From Aplectana chamaeleonis (Eukaryota > Nematoda > Chromadorea > Rhabditida > Cosmocercidae), in NCBI GenBank assembly GCA_029168955.1, contig JAPDOI010000139.1, positions 248,001 to 312,000 of the forward strand: a DNA stretch of 64,000 bases, written 5' to 3'. A program made the position numbers and the translations under genes. This document shows positions 24,401 through 33,183 of the stretch, piece by piece. The notes under the pieces were generated by a model. The model did no database searches. It had not been told where the DNA came from and saw only the letters and a program-made list of their open reading frames with translations. Within the stretch, counting starts at the first letter, position 1. The number at the start of each line of letters is the position of its first letter.

Positions 24401-24522
24401 CAGCGATACAGACATTATTTTAGATGGGTCGAAAAAAATAACGACCCCCCCAAAATTTCCAAGTTTTTCCAAAAAAATGACGACCCCCCTCTCGGTCCCA
24501 CGGTGGTCCGCGGACCACCATG
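21461..24522 (+). mobile_element. hAT-like DNA transposon, degenerate, with inverted ends
   Basis: The two ends carry CA(C/T)GGTGGTCC and, further in, ACCACCGTGGGACC in inverted arrangement (21,461-21,499 and 24,494-24,522), enclosing the broken transposase at 22.3-24.2 kb. No clean 8-bp target duplication is visible, so the exact limits are uncertain. A similar GGTGGTCC block at 20,625 raises the possibility that the true left end lies there, with MITE copy 3 inserted between. Confidence 0.55.
22340..24193 (+). pseudogene. Broken hAT-like transposase
   Basis: Successive plus-strand frames give a piece with FSLLTDDITD, then SSAGGASVMTGHINGIHARL, then a piece with HRVRWLASIQQAL. In hAT transposases of the DUF4371/ZMYM-associated type, the catalytic-core order is an Asp motif (TDxxTD), a later D/GGASVMTG motif, and an RWL motif, which matches. 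At least three frameshifts and several stops separate the pieces. The third expected Asp in the GASVMTG motif appears replaced by Gly (AGGAS). The C-terminal dimerisation region was not recognised. It is not functional as it stands. Confidence 0.68.
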
Positions 24523-24559
24523 AGCTTGACTCTGAATGCGAGACTGCAGTGGAAAACCT

Positions 24560-25010
24560 GGTTTTCCCTTTTCACACGAGCATGTGACATAAGGACCCGT
24601 TTTTGTTCAGAAATACATGTGTTTGTCGGAGCAGTCTGTCCTTTGATTCTGAAAGTGTAAACATATTTGGAAGGTATTTCGATTTAGGCGAATTGTTCGC
24701 CCTGCTAAACTCATCTTCAAGGATGACGGCATAGTGACACAGGAATGGATCGGCGATAGTATCCAGCACAACACTTTTGGAGCGTCACGAAGCTATATCA
24801 ACACAAACAAAAACAATTCATAGGGTAGTGTTTCATTGTACAACATATTTGAATTAGAGCACAATAAAGAACAAACCCGACGAAAAAAAATGTTTACTCT
24901 TCCGAAATTAGTCACTGCGTGATTCAACAAAGTGATTACTACATCTTCCTGTTGATAGGGTTAAGGTGTACGTGGGGCCTCGGTCACAGCTGGTCGAACA
25001 AATCGTCGTA
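24560..25010. other. No gene recognised
   Basis: AT-rich DNA between the hAT-like element and the GC-rich palindrome. Only short chance frames. Confidence 0.5.
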
Positions 25011-25061
25011 ACCTGCCGTGATCGACCCGATCAATACGTTCGAAAAACATGGTTGAGGAAG

Positions 25062-25165
25062 GTTGAAAACACCCGGTGTGGCCGACGCGCCCGATCTGTA
25101 TGGAATACGTGAACACATATCTCATGTGCAAATCGGTCGTGTCGGCCACACCGGGTGTTTTTTCC
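25062..25165. repeat. Inverted repeat around ACACCCGGTGTGGCCGAC
   Basis: AAACACCCGGTGTGGCCGAC at 25,066 is met by its inverted complement at 25,141, with a loop of about 55 bp. The flanking DNA at 25,180-25,240 (ATCGACCGGGCTG, CCAACTATGAC) resembles that at 43.93-43.98 kb in the 6.3-kb element. Confidence 0.7.
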
Positions 25166-25544
25166 TCTCCTCATTCGTCTTTCATGATTATCGACCGGGC
25201 TGACTATGTCCGATCGACCAACTATGACAGGAGCCTGAGATCCATTTGCAAGCGGGAAGTAGCTGGCGTCACCCGCGGTCTTAAACTAGTATATCAGACA
25301 CCAGGCAACGGCGAAGTCGGCATATGGGCCAGCGCAGCCGGACCTCAGCCGCAGCGGCCGGTGGTAGCCGACAAGCTGGCGCTGGTATTGCAATAAATGA
25401 TGAAAATCAAATTGTAATGATGATTGCCAAAAGACGTGACAACCTATCATCATGAATGAAGCCTACATTATACAACTAAGAAACAGTGTTAATGTCGTTG
25501 TTTTCATGATATAGAGAAAAAAGTGCTATGTGGACTTGTTGCGT

Positions 25545-25915
25545 ACTTCACATACTCAGGCGGACTGGGGCGTCGACAACAGGTTGATAAGTTGTCATCT
25601 CATAAACCGCTCCCTGTTGACAAGTCAAACCGCGCGTATTGTCACGCTGAGACCTGTCCGTTTCCCAGCGAAAGCCCGCCTGTTGTCGAGCTGTTGATAA
25701 CTCGATGTGTCGCGTTCAGCGGCCTATTTAGCAGCAGTTCACATCCTGCAGGACTGTTTCATCAAGCTCAGGAACTACTTTACACCGACACGCGTCGCGG
25801 TTGGCACACCGACACGCGTCGTGGTCGGCACGCCGACACGCGCCGCAGCTGGTCGGCCAGCCTCCACTGGGTCACCAACGTATAGGCAGGACCTCCAGAT
25901 GCTAGGGGGTGGGCA
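25545..25915 (-). mobile_element. GTCGACAACAGG element, outer part 1 of a split copy
   Basis: Starts with TACTCAGGC.GACTGGGGCGTCGAC, the family terminus, and follows the inverted right half of the complete copy at 29.56 kb and of the copy at 49.15 kb. It breaks off after CAGATGCTAGGGGG; the continuation resumes at about 27,672. GACACGCGTCGCGGTTGGCAC-type units near 25,790-25,850 form a short tandem array. Confidence 0.8.
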
Positions 25916-26457
25916 ATATACATTGGATCCGAATCAAAAAATTTCGGATACTCGGATTTCGGATAACTCGAAAATCAAAGGTCTTGGATATCCGACTCAA
26001 ACGGGTGGATTCAAAATAACAGCATCGGATAATCCGAGTCATTCGGATAGAGAGGCTAAACGGATATTCGGATCTCGGGTCAATCCGAAAATTACGTTTT
26101 TTCGGTGATTCGAAATTTGGATAATTCGGATTTTAACCTTTTTTCGGTCAGTCGGGATCCGAATATCCGAGTCGGATATCCGGTCGGATACGAGTGGGTG
26201 TAATGCACTCTGACGAAGATTTTCAAGATAAAAAGGTCTTCTACCGTACCATGATAGAACAATTCATTGATAATCATCTTTATATCGAAAAAGTCGCAAA
26301 CCAATTCTATTTTTGAAAATGTGTTTATCAATTTCGTAAACACCCCATGGATTCCTGTCTGAACCTCCTCGAACAGGGTTGCCCGTTCGATCAATACACA
26401 TGCTTTTTGGGAGACAATCTGTGCGCCAATTGTTTGTCTGTAAAGTCTCATGCAAGC

Positions 26458-27255
26458 TGGGGCGTCGACAACAGGTTGATCCGCCCACCATGAGCCACCG
26501 CTAGCCGACGCGCCGATATTCGACGCTAGTTATGGTCTGGTCGAGCTGTTGTACAGCTAGCGTTTCTGCGCTCTAGATAAAAGGAAGGTATACGACGCAT
26601 TTTTCAGACATCCTTCAAATGACAAGATGCAGGGCAGCCGGTTCAATTACTCAGGTTTGGATTACATTGGCCCAGCCCTGCACCTGGGGCGGCATGCACG
26701 TACGCGGTGGGTTAGGTCGGGATTAGGCAGGGTTTGGGGCGTCGGCGCGTTTCATGTTTGCTGTGCGAGTGCTGGAGATCATCAGTAGTTGGGGTCTCAA
26801 CGGGGGGTTTCGGCTGCCCAACCCTCTTAGGTAGGGTTTGCGAGGGAAAGATTTTTCAGTGCTAGCCTAATCCCCTTTCAGCCCTCGCGCCGCTATCACC
26901 AAACGCGCCGACGCTTCAAACCCTGCCTAACCCCAACCTAACCCGCCGCGTACGTGCATGCCGCCCGCGGTGGCGGCCCCAGTGGAGACGGCTGGGCGAC
27001 CCAACCGCGACGCGTGCCGGTGTGCCGACCGCGACGCGTGTTGGTGTGCCGATCGCGACGCGTATCGGTGTAAAGTAGCTCCTGAGCTAGATGCAACACT
27101 TGCAGGATTTAAACTGCTGCTAAATAGGCCTCTAAACGCGAAACATCGAAATGTCAACAGCCCGGAAACAGGCGGACGTCGCTGGGCAACGGGCAGATCT
27201 CAGGATGACATTGTGCGCGATGTGAGTTGTCGACAGGGAGCGGTCTGTCGAAACT
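26458..27255 (+). mobile_element. GTCGACAACAGG element, inner split copy
   Basis: The left half (26,458-26,685: CTGGGGCGTCGACAACAGGT, CGCCGATATTCG, TATACGACGCATTT) and right half (26,966-27,255: CGACGCGTGCCGGTGTGCC, AACAGGCGGACGTCG) match the complete copy at 29.56-30.13 kb in order. They are separated by the palindrome at 26,686. Both outer termini are eroded. Confidence 0.8.
26686..26966. mobile_element. Palindromic element with GGGCGGCATGCA ends
   Basis: Starts GGGGCGGCATGCACGTACGC and ends with the inverted GCGTACGTGCATGCCGCCC. The arms continue through GGGTTAGG, ATTAGGCAGGGTTTG and GGCGCGTTT. The terminal motif is shared with the palindromes at 39,371 and 40,579. TTAGGC in the arms recalls the nematode telomere unit but is not tandem. 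Confidence 0.82.
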
Positions 27256-27669
27256 CAAAGGGAATGAAATCCGCATGGCTACAGTAGAATGAAATATCGA
27301 GTCATGACATCACATGCACTTTTTGAGTAACAGCACATACCGAATTCACCGACATCCGACTCATTATCCGATCCGAATCATGATATATTTCGGATATTCG
27401 GTATCCGACTCATAGCACATTTCGGTGATTCAGATTTTGAATCAAACGGATTTTGAGTTTTTTTTTTCGGTGAATCGGATTCTTAATCACTCGGATTTTA
27501 AGGTTTTTTCGGTGAATCGGATTTCGGATCACTCGGATTTTAACGTTTTTTCGGTGATTCGGATTTTGGATCACTCGGATTTTGACGTTTTTTCGGTGAA
27601 TCGGATATTGAGTCATGAAAATTTCGGTCCATTCGGATGGATATCCGAAAGTGAGTGAGTCGGATCCAA

Positions 27670-27962
27670 TTTATGGTGTGCGACGTACCGCAAACTTGGA
27701 CAATTAAACCGGCTGCACTCTCACCATTCGCGGCATGCCTGAAAAATGCATCGTATACTTCCTTTGTATCTAGAGCGCTAGCTGTGCAACATCTCGACAT
27801 CGATGAGATCATAACTCGCGGCCGTAATTGCTGTGCAACAGCTCGACATCGGCCAGATCATAACTCGCGGCCACGGCCCCTCCGAATGTCGACGCGTTGG
27901 CCAGCGTTGACTCATGGTAGGGGGGATCAACCTATTGTCCACGCCCCAGTTTGCCTGAGTAA
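27670..27962 (-). mobile_element. GTCGACAACAGG element, outer part 2 of a split copy
   Basis: Resumes at GTACCGCAAACTTGG and AATTAAACCGGCTGCACTC, as in the uninterrupted 49.57-kb copy. It proceeds through TATACTTCC and TCGACATCG to the inverted terminus GGTTG then ATCAACCTATTGTCCACGCC and CCAGTTTGCCTGAGTA. With 25,545-25,915 it makes one full copy in minus orientation. Confidence 0.78.
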
Positions 27963-27969
27963 ACTTAGC

Positions 27970-28345
27970 GAAATCGGGACAGGGTTTCTGCTGCCAAACT
28001 TCCTCCACTATTTTCCCTCCGTCTCTCGTTTGGTCTGCTCAAGTCCGCAATGCACCATGTAATTCTAGCTCCGAAAAGAAGGTATTGTTTTTGGAATTCA
28101 ATTAGAGAGCCGCACTCAGCAATTCAACGCCAAATCATTCAATCGATAGCCATCTTCTCTTCGTTTTCGCTTGTGCGAATTTTCCCTCCAAGCAATGTGG
28201 CTGCTTTCTCGAATTACACAGATGTCAATATCATGCAATTGCATCAGAGAACCCCGTGGATTATTCACAGCTACAATTACATTTAGACGGTAAATCAAAA
28301 TATCCTATCGATATCGGCATGTTGTAGAGTTCGCGTAATAATTCT
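27970..28345. other. No gene recognised
   Basis: Includes 28,120-28,230, which faintly resembles the CTCTCTTCGTTTTC portion of the palindrome family at 29.2 and 35.7 kb. Otherwise featureless. Confidence 0.4.
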
Positions 28346-28480
28346 AGTCTGATGAACGGACGGGGCTGTGACGGTAGATCACCCCACGCGAATCGAAACC
28401 CCATTCTTCAGTGAGGCCGCCAACCCCGCACGACCAGCCGCCTGGTCCATGCGTCAGACTAAATCGAAAACGGAAACCAT
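28346..28480 (+). repeat. SINE-like repeat (copy with both halves)
   Basis: Begins AGTCTGATGAACGGAC, then GGCTGTGACGGTAGATCA and GCGAATCGAAACCCC, then GCCGCCAACCCCGCACGACC and CAGACTAAATCGAAAACGG. The first part resembles a tRNA promoter pair: a box A-like TG.C.GTAGA and a box B-like GCGATCGAAACCCC about 30 bp later. Matching copies lie at 57,028 and, for the first half, 32,042 and 57,747; the 3' half alone is at 3272. A tRNA-derived SINE is inferred; no poly-A tail is seen. Confidence 0.5.
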
Positions 28481-29060
28481 ACGTGTTAGTCCATTATTCA
28501 TCAAATTGCGATTCAAATCCATAAATACTTAATAAGGCAAACCGCAGAAATCACGTACTTCGGCTTGGGTCACACAAACGGCTGGTTAATTGCATTTGGA
28601 ATCAACGATTTCTCGGCTCAGTTGCGGAAGCTGTAGAAGTCAACAATTTCTCGAATTCTAGAGAAGAACTACCTCTACTAGATAAACTCCGGTTCTCACC
28701 CTACTATTAGAGCTTAAAGAAAAACACAGTTAGACACAGAGAACCTTTATCCTAAATGCTACACTAGAATGCCCTAACCCACTATACAACAGCACGTCAC
28801 GTGGTGAAAACGTGAGAGGAAAGAGGAGCGAGGCGCACCGAAAGGAGACAGAAGGACTTTTCAACCCGAACGGAAGAAAATTTAGAACCCCCAACACAAT
28901 CCATGCGGGTTTTTATACGCTTCCCGTTCGCGCCCAATAAAGAGAAAAGAGGCTAGACGGGTCATACAATCTGACCCGCGCCTGTGGTCGATCACCACCC
29001 GGCCAATCAATGTCACTCCCTCACAACCCCCTGCCGCTGCCCATGATAGGTCTTATCATT
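28480..29060. other. No gene recognised
   Basis: Purine-rich block at 28,800-28,870 and unremarkable DNA elsewhere. No repeats or splice-bounded frames noted. Confidence 0.5.
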
Positions 29061-29065
29061 AGCAC

Positions 29066-29215
29066 ATATGATCCATCACTGATCGAGAGATCGCCGCGTA
29101 GAACACAAGTGGCACGCACGCAAGCGAGGAGGTAATGATCCCATCACTACCTCCTCGCTTGCGTGCGTGCCACATGTGTTCGACGCGGCGCTCTCTCGAC
29201 CAGTGATCGACGATA
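29066..29215. mobile_element. Palindromic MITE (type 1)
   Basis: Near-perfect hairpin. ATCGAGAGATCGCCGCG and GGCACGCACGCAAGCGAGGA on the left are mirrored on the right, with a loop of about 13 bp (ATGATCCCATCAC). Termini ATCCATCACTGATCG and CGATCACTGGTCGAGAG share CCATCACTG-like ends with the next palindrome. Confidence 0.88.
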
Positions 29216-29216
29216 T

Positions 29217-29362
29217 ATCGTTCATCACTGGATGAGGGATCGCCGCGACGATGCTTGGCGGGAAAAGTTGCGCGCGGGAAAACGAAGGGAGAGTGGCTAT
29301 TGATCGCGCAATTTTTCCCGCCAAGCAGCGACGCGGCGATCCCTCATCCAGTGATGGACGAT
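29217..29362. mobile_element. Palindromic MITE (type 2, copy 1)
   Basis: The left end TCATCACTGGATGAGGGATC and its inverted complement on the right bracket TTGGCGGGAAAA arms and a GAAGGGAGAGTGGCTATTG centre. Further copies are at 35,703-35,850 (full length) and 31,905-31,990 (right half). Confidence 0.88.
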
Positions 29363-29366
29363 AATT

Positions 29367-29549
29367 AGGTCAGTGGCTTGTTTCCTCAAGAAAAAACATT
29401 TAAATTCAAACTGCGGCTGGCGCTGGTGTTTAAATCTCAGCGGTGGCTGGCTGGTAATTATCAGCCAGCCACTGGTGAGATTCAAACAGCCGCGCCAGCC
29501 GCGGTTTGGATCTGAATGTTTTCTCTTGAGGAAAGAAGCCACGGACCTA
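29367..29549. mobile_element. Palindromic MITE (type 3)
   Basis: Arms AGGTCAGTGGCTTGTTTCCT, then TTTAAATTCAAACTGCGGC and GGTGGCTGGCTG are mirrored after a short GTAATTA centre. It is the third palindrome in an uninterrupted row starting at 29,066 and abuts the TIR element that follows. Confidence 0.85.
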
Positions 29550-29555
29550 ACCATA

Positions 29556-30129
29556 CTCTGGCAAACTGGGGCGTCGACAACAGGTTGATCCGCCCACCAT
29601 GAGTCACCGCTGGCCAACGCGCCGATATTCGGCGGGGCCGTGGCCGCGAGTTATGCTCTGGTCGATGTCGAGCTGTTGCACAGCTAGCGCTCTATACAAG
29701 GGAAGTATACGACGCATTTCTCAGGCATGCTGTGAATGATGAGAGCGCAGCCGGTTCAATTACCCAAGTTTGCGGTGCATTGGCCCCGCCCAGCATCTGG
29801 ATGTCCTGCCTATCCGGTGGTGACTCCAGTGGAGGCTGGGCGACCCAGCCGCGACGCGTGTTGGAGTGCCGACCGCGACGAGTGCCGGTGTGCCGACCGC
29901 GACGCGTGTTGGTGTAAAGTAGTACCTAAGCTAGATGAAACAGTTCTGTAGGATGTGAACTGCTGCTAAATAGGTCGCTAAACGCGTAACATCGAGTTGT
30001 CAACAGCCCGACAACAGGCGGAAGTCGCTGGGAAAAGGGCAGGTCTCAGGCTGACAATACGCGCGACAGGTAGCAGTTTATGAGATGACAACTCATCAAC
30101 CTGTTGTCGACGCCCCAGTTTGCCTGAGT
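29556..30129. mobile_element. GTCGACAACAGG element, complete copy
   Basis: Left end TACTCTGGCAAACTGGGGCG, and the inverted right end TACTCAGGCAAACTGGGGCG. The shared terminal repeat extends on through TCGACAACAGGTTGAT, over 30 bp. About 570 bp in all, with no coding potential. The centre has three or four CCGACCGCGACGCGTG-type units. It is the reference for the split copies at 25.5-28.0 kb and the partial copy at 49.15 kb. Confidence 0.9.
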
Positions 30130-31890
30130 ATTTATTACAATAATACATGATAACTTATACATGCTACATGCCTTCGCCGGACGGTAGCGGCGTCCCTGCC
30201 GATTCGAGGCAGAGGAAAAAATGAGATGAACACTAAAACTAAACAAAACCACAACAAAAACATGCAATACATAAAATCGCATATGACACTGGGGTCCGGC
30301 CTATTCCTAGCCTAAAATATAGCCTAAAACTTATTTATGCTGCACAAATGTCACCGCATGATCTACTACAGTGCGTATCATAATATCATACGAACACACC
30401 AAAAATTTCCATAAGGTAGGGTCTGTGCAGGATTCCGATTCTGGAATTTCCCGCTGAATCGGTGCGCAGGCTGCAGGTAGTCTCAAGGAACGTGCGAAAT
30501 CTCCGTAAAAACGGTCTTCTTTGAGTTACTCCAGCCATCTTCGTCAGTCACTGCGTCAGAAAAGTGGGTCCATCGTCAATTTTCTAGCCATCATCCATGC
30601 AATCTCCAAAACTGAAGTGTAAATATCGGTCACTCTGGCCATGATTATCATTTATGAATACCGTAATCCCTGACTTCAGGGATGTTCTCTCCTGAAATTA
30701 GGACTTAAAGTTTGTGAAACGTCCAGACGGTGTTCAGCTATGCCAGCTCGATCTAACTAACTTGAATTTCGGTAGTGTCGAAAATAGACCAGACCTTGCC
30801 TTTGAGAAGAACATAGCTAAGAAAACGAATTCCTTAGGTATATCGCAATCATTTCTATCAGATTGTACCCCTAGAACAAGTGTGGAGTGCGAGCTTCCGT
30901 TTCCTCGGCTGTACCCCGACTGATTCTATAATAATTTTTGCAATTTCGGAACGCTTCAAAACCATACGAGCGCTCAAGATTTTTTTATTCGAAAACAGTT
31001 TGTTGATCGAATACGGCCTCAATGTTGTGGACACTCACAGCGACGTGGCTCCATGCTAAAAGGTGCGCCGCAGTGATGAGAGGGCACCAAAACCGTTAGG
31101 AGTGTGCATTCGATACACAACCCAACGTACCCGCAATGAGATCCAAGTGCTCATGACCCTAGGTTACACCATTAATACTCGATTGCCGTTTTTAGCCTCA
31201 ATGTTGTGAAAACCTGCCGGACATTATCGTTTACCTTGGTCACCGCATTTTCCAATGTTTTCCAGGGTATTGTGGGCAGGAATACAAGCTGGCCAAGTCG
31301 GAGAGTCCAAGTTGTGCGACCTTAGCCACTCTCACGTTGACCGGCTCACGTGAAAACTGGCACTGCTCCTCTGAAAGACAAGGCTGTATCCACAGGGAGA
31401 GTCATGTAGGGTAGCGCATGCAACGCTAGAGTCTCCTGGTAGTTAACCGAGTCCATCTAAGTGTTTGCGAAGCTCAACAGCAGTTTTACAGTTGACGCAA
31501 AAACTTCCTCTGAGAAACTGTTTCAAATGCGAGAATAGCGAGGAAAATTCTATTTCCCACCCAGAAGTTCAGCACAAAAATTATGGTTATGAAGCACGTC
31601 GTTCCACATGTGAATTTTTTCTCACAATAGAATATGCAGTTTTCCGTGAAGTATCGCACGCTTTTGTTCTCTTCCTTGATATCATTTCCGGAAAAAATAT
31701 TAAACCATTAAACATTTGGAGTGCAGAGCAGTGTACGTGAAGCTTGCTAGGAAGTTTTGCGGTATATGATCGAGAATTGTATCTTTTTCTAACGTTAGGA
31801 CCTCTAAAAGATCACACAAATCTCAATCAAATACTGGCATGCATCATTGGTGTCTCACAGGGAGATAGCCACGCTCAGCAGTCGGGCGCG
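30130..31890. other. Long stretch without recognisable gene
   Basis: Only short frames, such as 31,465-31,740 on the plus strand with a Cys pair (NCFKCENS) but no domain. The motif CCTCAATGTTGTG recurs at 31,018 and 31,195. No strong splice-bounded exon. Confidence 0.5.
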
Positions 31891-31904
31891 AAATCGTTCG
31901 GTTA

Positions 31905-31990
31905 ATAGTTACTCTCCCTTCGTTTTCCCGCGCGCAATTTTTCCTGAAAAGCAGTGTCGCGGTGATCCTTCATTCAGTGATTGACGATAG
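31905..31990. mobile_element. Palindromic MITE (type 2), right half only
   Basis: ACTCTCCCTTCGTTTTCCCG, CGCAATTTTTCC and a diverged GCGGTGATCCTTCATTCAGTG end correspond to the right arm of the 29.2 and 35.7 kb copies. The left arm is missing. Confidence 0.72.
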
Positions 31991-32041
31991 ACGTAAAATT
32001 ATTTTCATATGTAGCGCATGAGAATTTCGCTAAACTTATTT

Positions 32042-32125
32042 GAGTGGAATGGATGGGGGGGACTCGGCGGTAGATCATCGTTTGCGATCGAAATCCCGTT
32101 TACCGGTGGTGTCGACAAAGCCTCA
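32042..32125 (+). repeat. SINE-like repeat, first half
   Basis: GGCGGTAGATCATCG and GCGATCGAAATCCC followed by ACCGGTGGTG match the tRNA-like half of the copies at 28.35 and 57.03 kb. Confidence 0.42.
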
Positions 32126-32186
32126 TATTTTGGATTGGATCAGCGCAACTCTTCAAAAAGGCAAACCATCGAGTAGCAACGCTTGT

Positions 32187-32226
32187 CCCCCCCCCCCCTC
32201 CTCAAACGGGGGGGGGGGGAGGGGAG
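32187..32226. repeat. Poly-C / poly-G hairpin
   Basis: A run of C residues ending CTCCTC is followed after AAAC by a run of G residues and GAGGGGAGG. The two can pair as a stem with a tiny loop. Run lengths in such tracts are prone to assembly error. Confidence 0.75.
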
Positions 32227-32269
32227 GATGGGAGCGTAGTTGGTCGGAGGCCTGCCCCCTGTACATTCC

Positions 32270-33130
32270 ATTTCAGAATGATTTGAGCTGCCTTTGGTTC
32301 CAGAGACCGAAGCGTTATGAAATTCTAATTATTGAAAATCAGAGTCATCGCATCCACTGGATCACAGTCACCGGCCTTTTAAGATTAACTGGTAATTGCG
32401 ATTTCATGAATGCATCGAACTCCAATCTGAGAGCAATCATGGGAACTTTCCCACCAACTTGATCTCTTAAAACCACATAGCTCAGACCGTTCTGAAATGG
32501 ACACACAAGCAGCTCGTGTGTGGAAACCTTGTGACATTCCTAGTTTTAGGGCTACCTGGGCATCATCTTAGGAGCTCACTCTTTTTTTCCGATGTTGACA
32601 ACGAATTTTCACCACAACCATAAACTCAATGATTTTTGGGCGCAGTTTCTCACTGTACCACCTTACTTCATGTCGCGAAATGATCCAGCCCACCGAGGGC
32701 CTATGGTATACTTTGTCGCTGTAATGAGCGACAGGCATGCAACCTAACACAAATCGTGGCGGGACCAGCATCGGAGCAACGGCAACGGTCGTGGTAGGAA
32801 CATATGTCGCGCGTGGGTCGCAGCGACGTGTCGTGGAGGGCTGACATACTGCAAATATGCCATAGCCTGTCGCTACCACTGTCGCTGTCGATGTGTAGTG
32901 CACTGCGACAACGACAGATTTAAAGGACGGGAGGCGGTCGCTGTCACTGTACAGAGCGACGCGACCGTGTGTCGCAAACATATACCATACCCCGAGGACA
33001 GGGAACAGTCGGCTTGTGCGTTCCCTACTGAGGGTTGGCGCAAATTTGGTGCCATATGCTGCAGCATTTGTGCACCGAGTTTGCGCCAACTTTCAATGGG
33101 GAAAACAAACTATCACTAGGATTCAAACCG
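32270..33130. other. GTCGC-rich DNA, possible inverted-repeat element
   Basis: GGTATACTTTGTCGCTGTAATGAGCGAC near 32,705 is loosely mirrored by GTCGCTGTCACTGTACAGAGCGAC and ACATATACCATACC near 32,940-32,995. Positions 33,030-33,095 resemble the centre of the 6043-6191 element. A 173-codon minus-strand frame (32,568-33,089) runs across this and looks like a by-product. Confidence 0.4.
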
Positions 33131-33183
33131 ACGTCACCTTTGACAGTAAAAAGCTGTGAAGACGTTTTTATCCTTTTAGTCGC

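Larger units (their letters stand above)
25916..27668. mobile_element. ATCCGAAT element inserted in a GTCGACAACAGG copy
   Basis: The outer arms (25,916-26,205 and 27,340-27,668) are iterations of TTTCGGTGATTCGGAT and GGATATCCGA. They begin CAATATACATTGGATCCGA and end, inverted, CACACCATAAATTGGATCC. The host sequence on both sides joins up when compared with the uninterrupted copy at 49.55-49.59 kb. The interior (26,210-27,340) contains ordinary DNA plus a second, forward-oriented GTCGACAACAGG copy. Confidence 0.7.

Noticed and set aside
26693..26965. Interstitial telomere
   Set aside because: TTAGGC-like words are few and not tandem; they are part of a palindromic element.
27410..27658. Basic repeat protein with NPIHRKN units
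   Set aside because: It is the translation of TTTCGGTGATTCGGAT iterations in the ATCCGAAT element.
32568..33089. 173-codon minus-strand frame
   Set aside because: It spans GTCGC-rich inverted-repeat DNA, lacks splice signals and domains, and crosses into a separate repeat at 33.03 kb.
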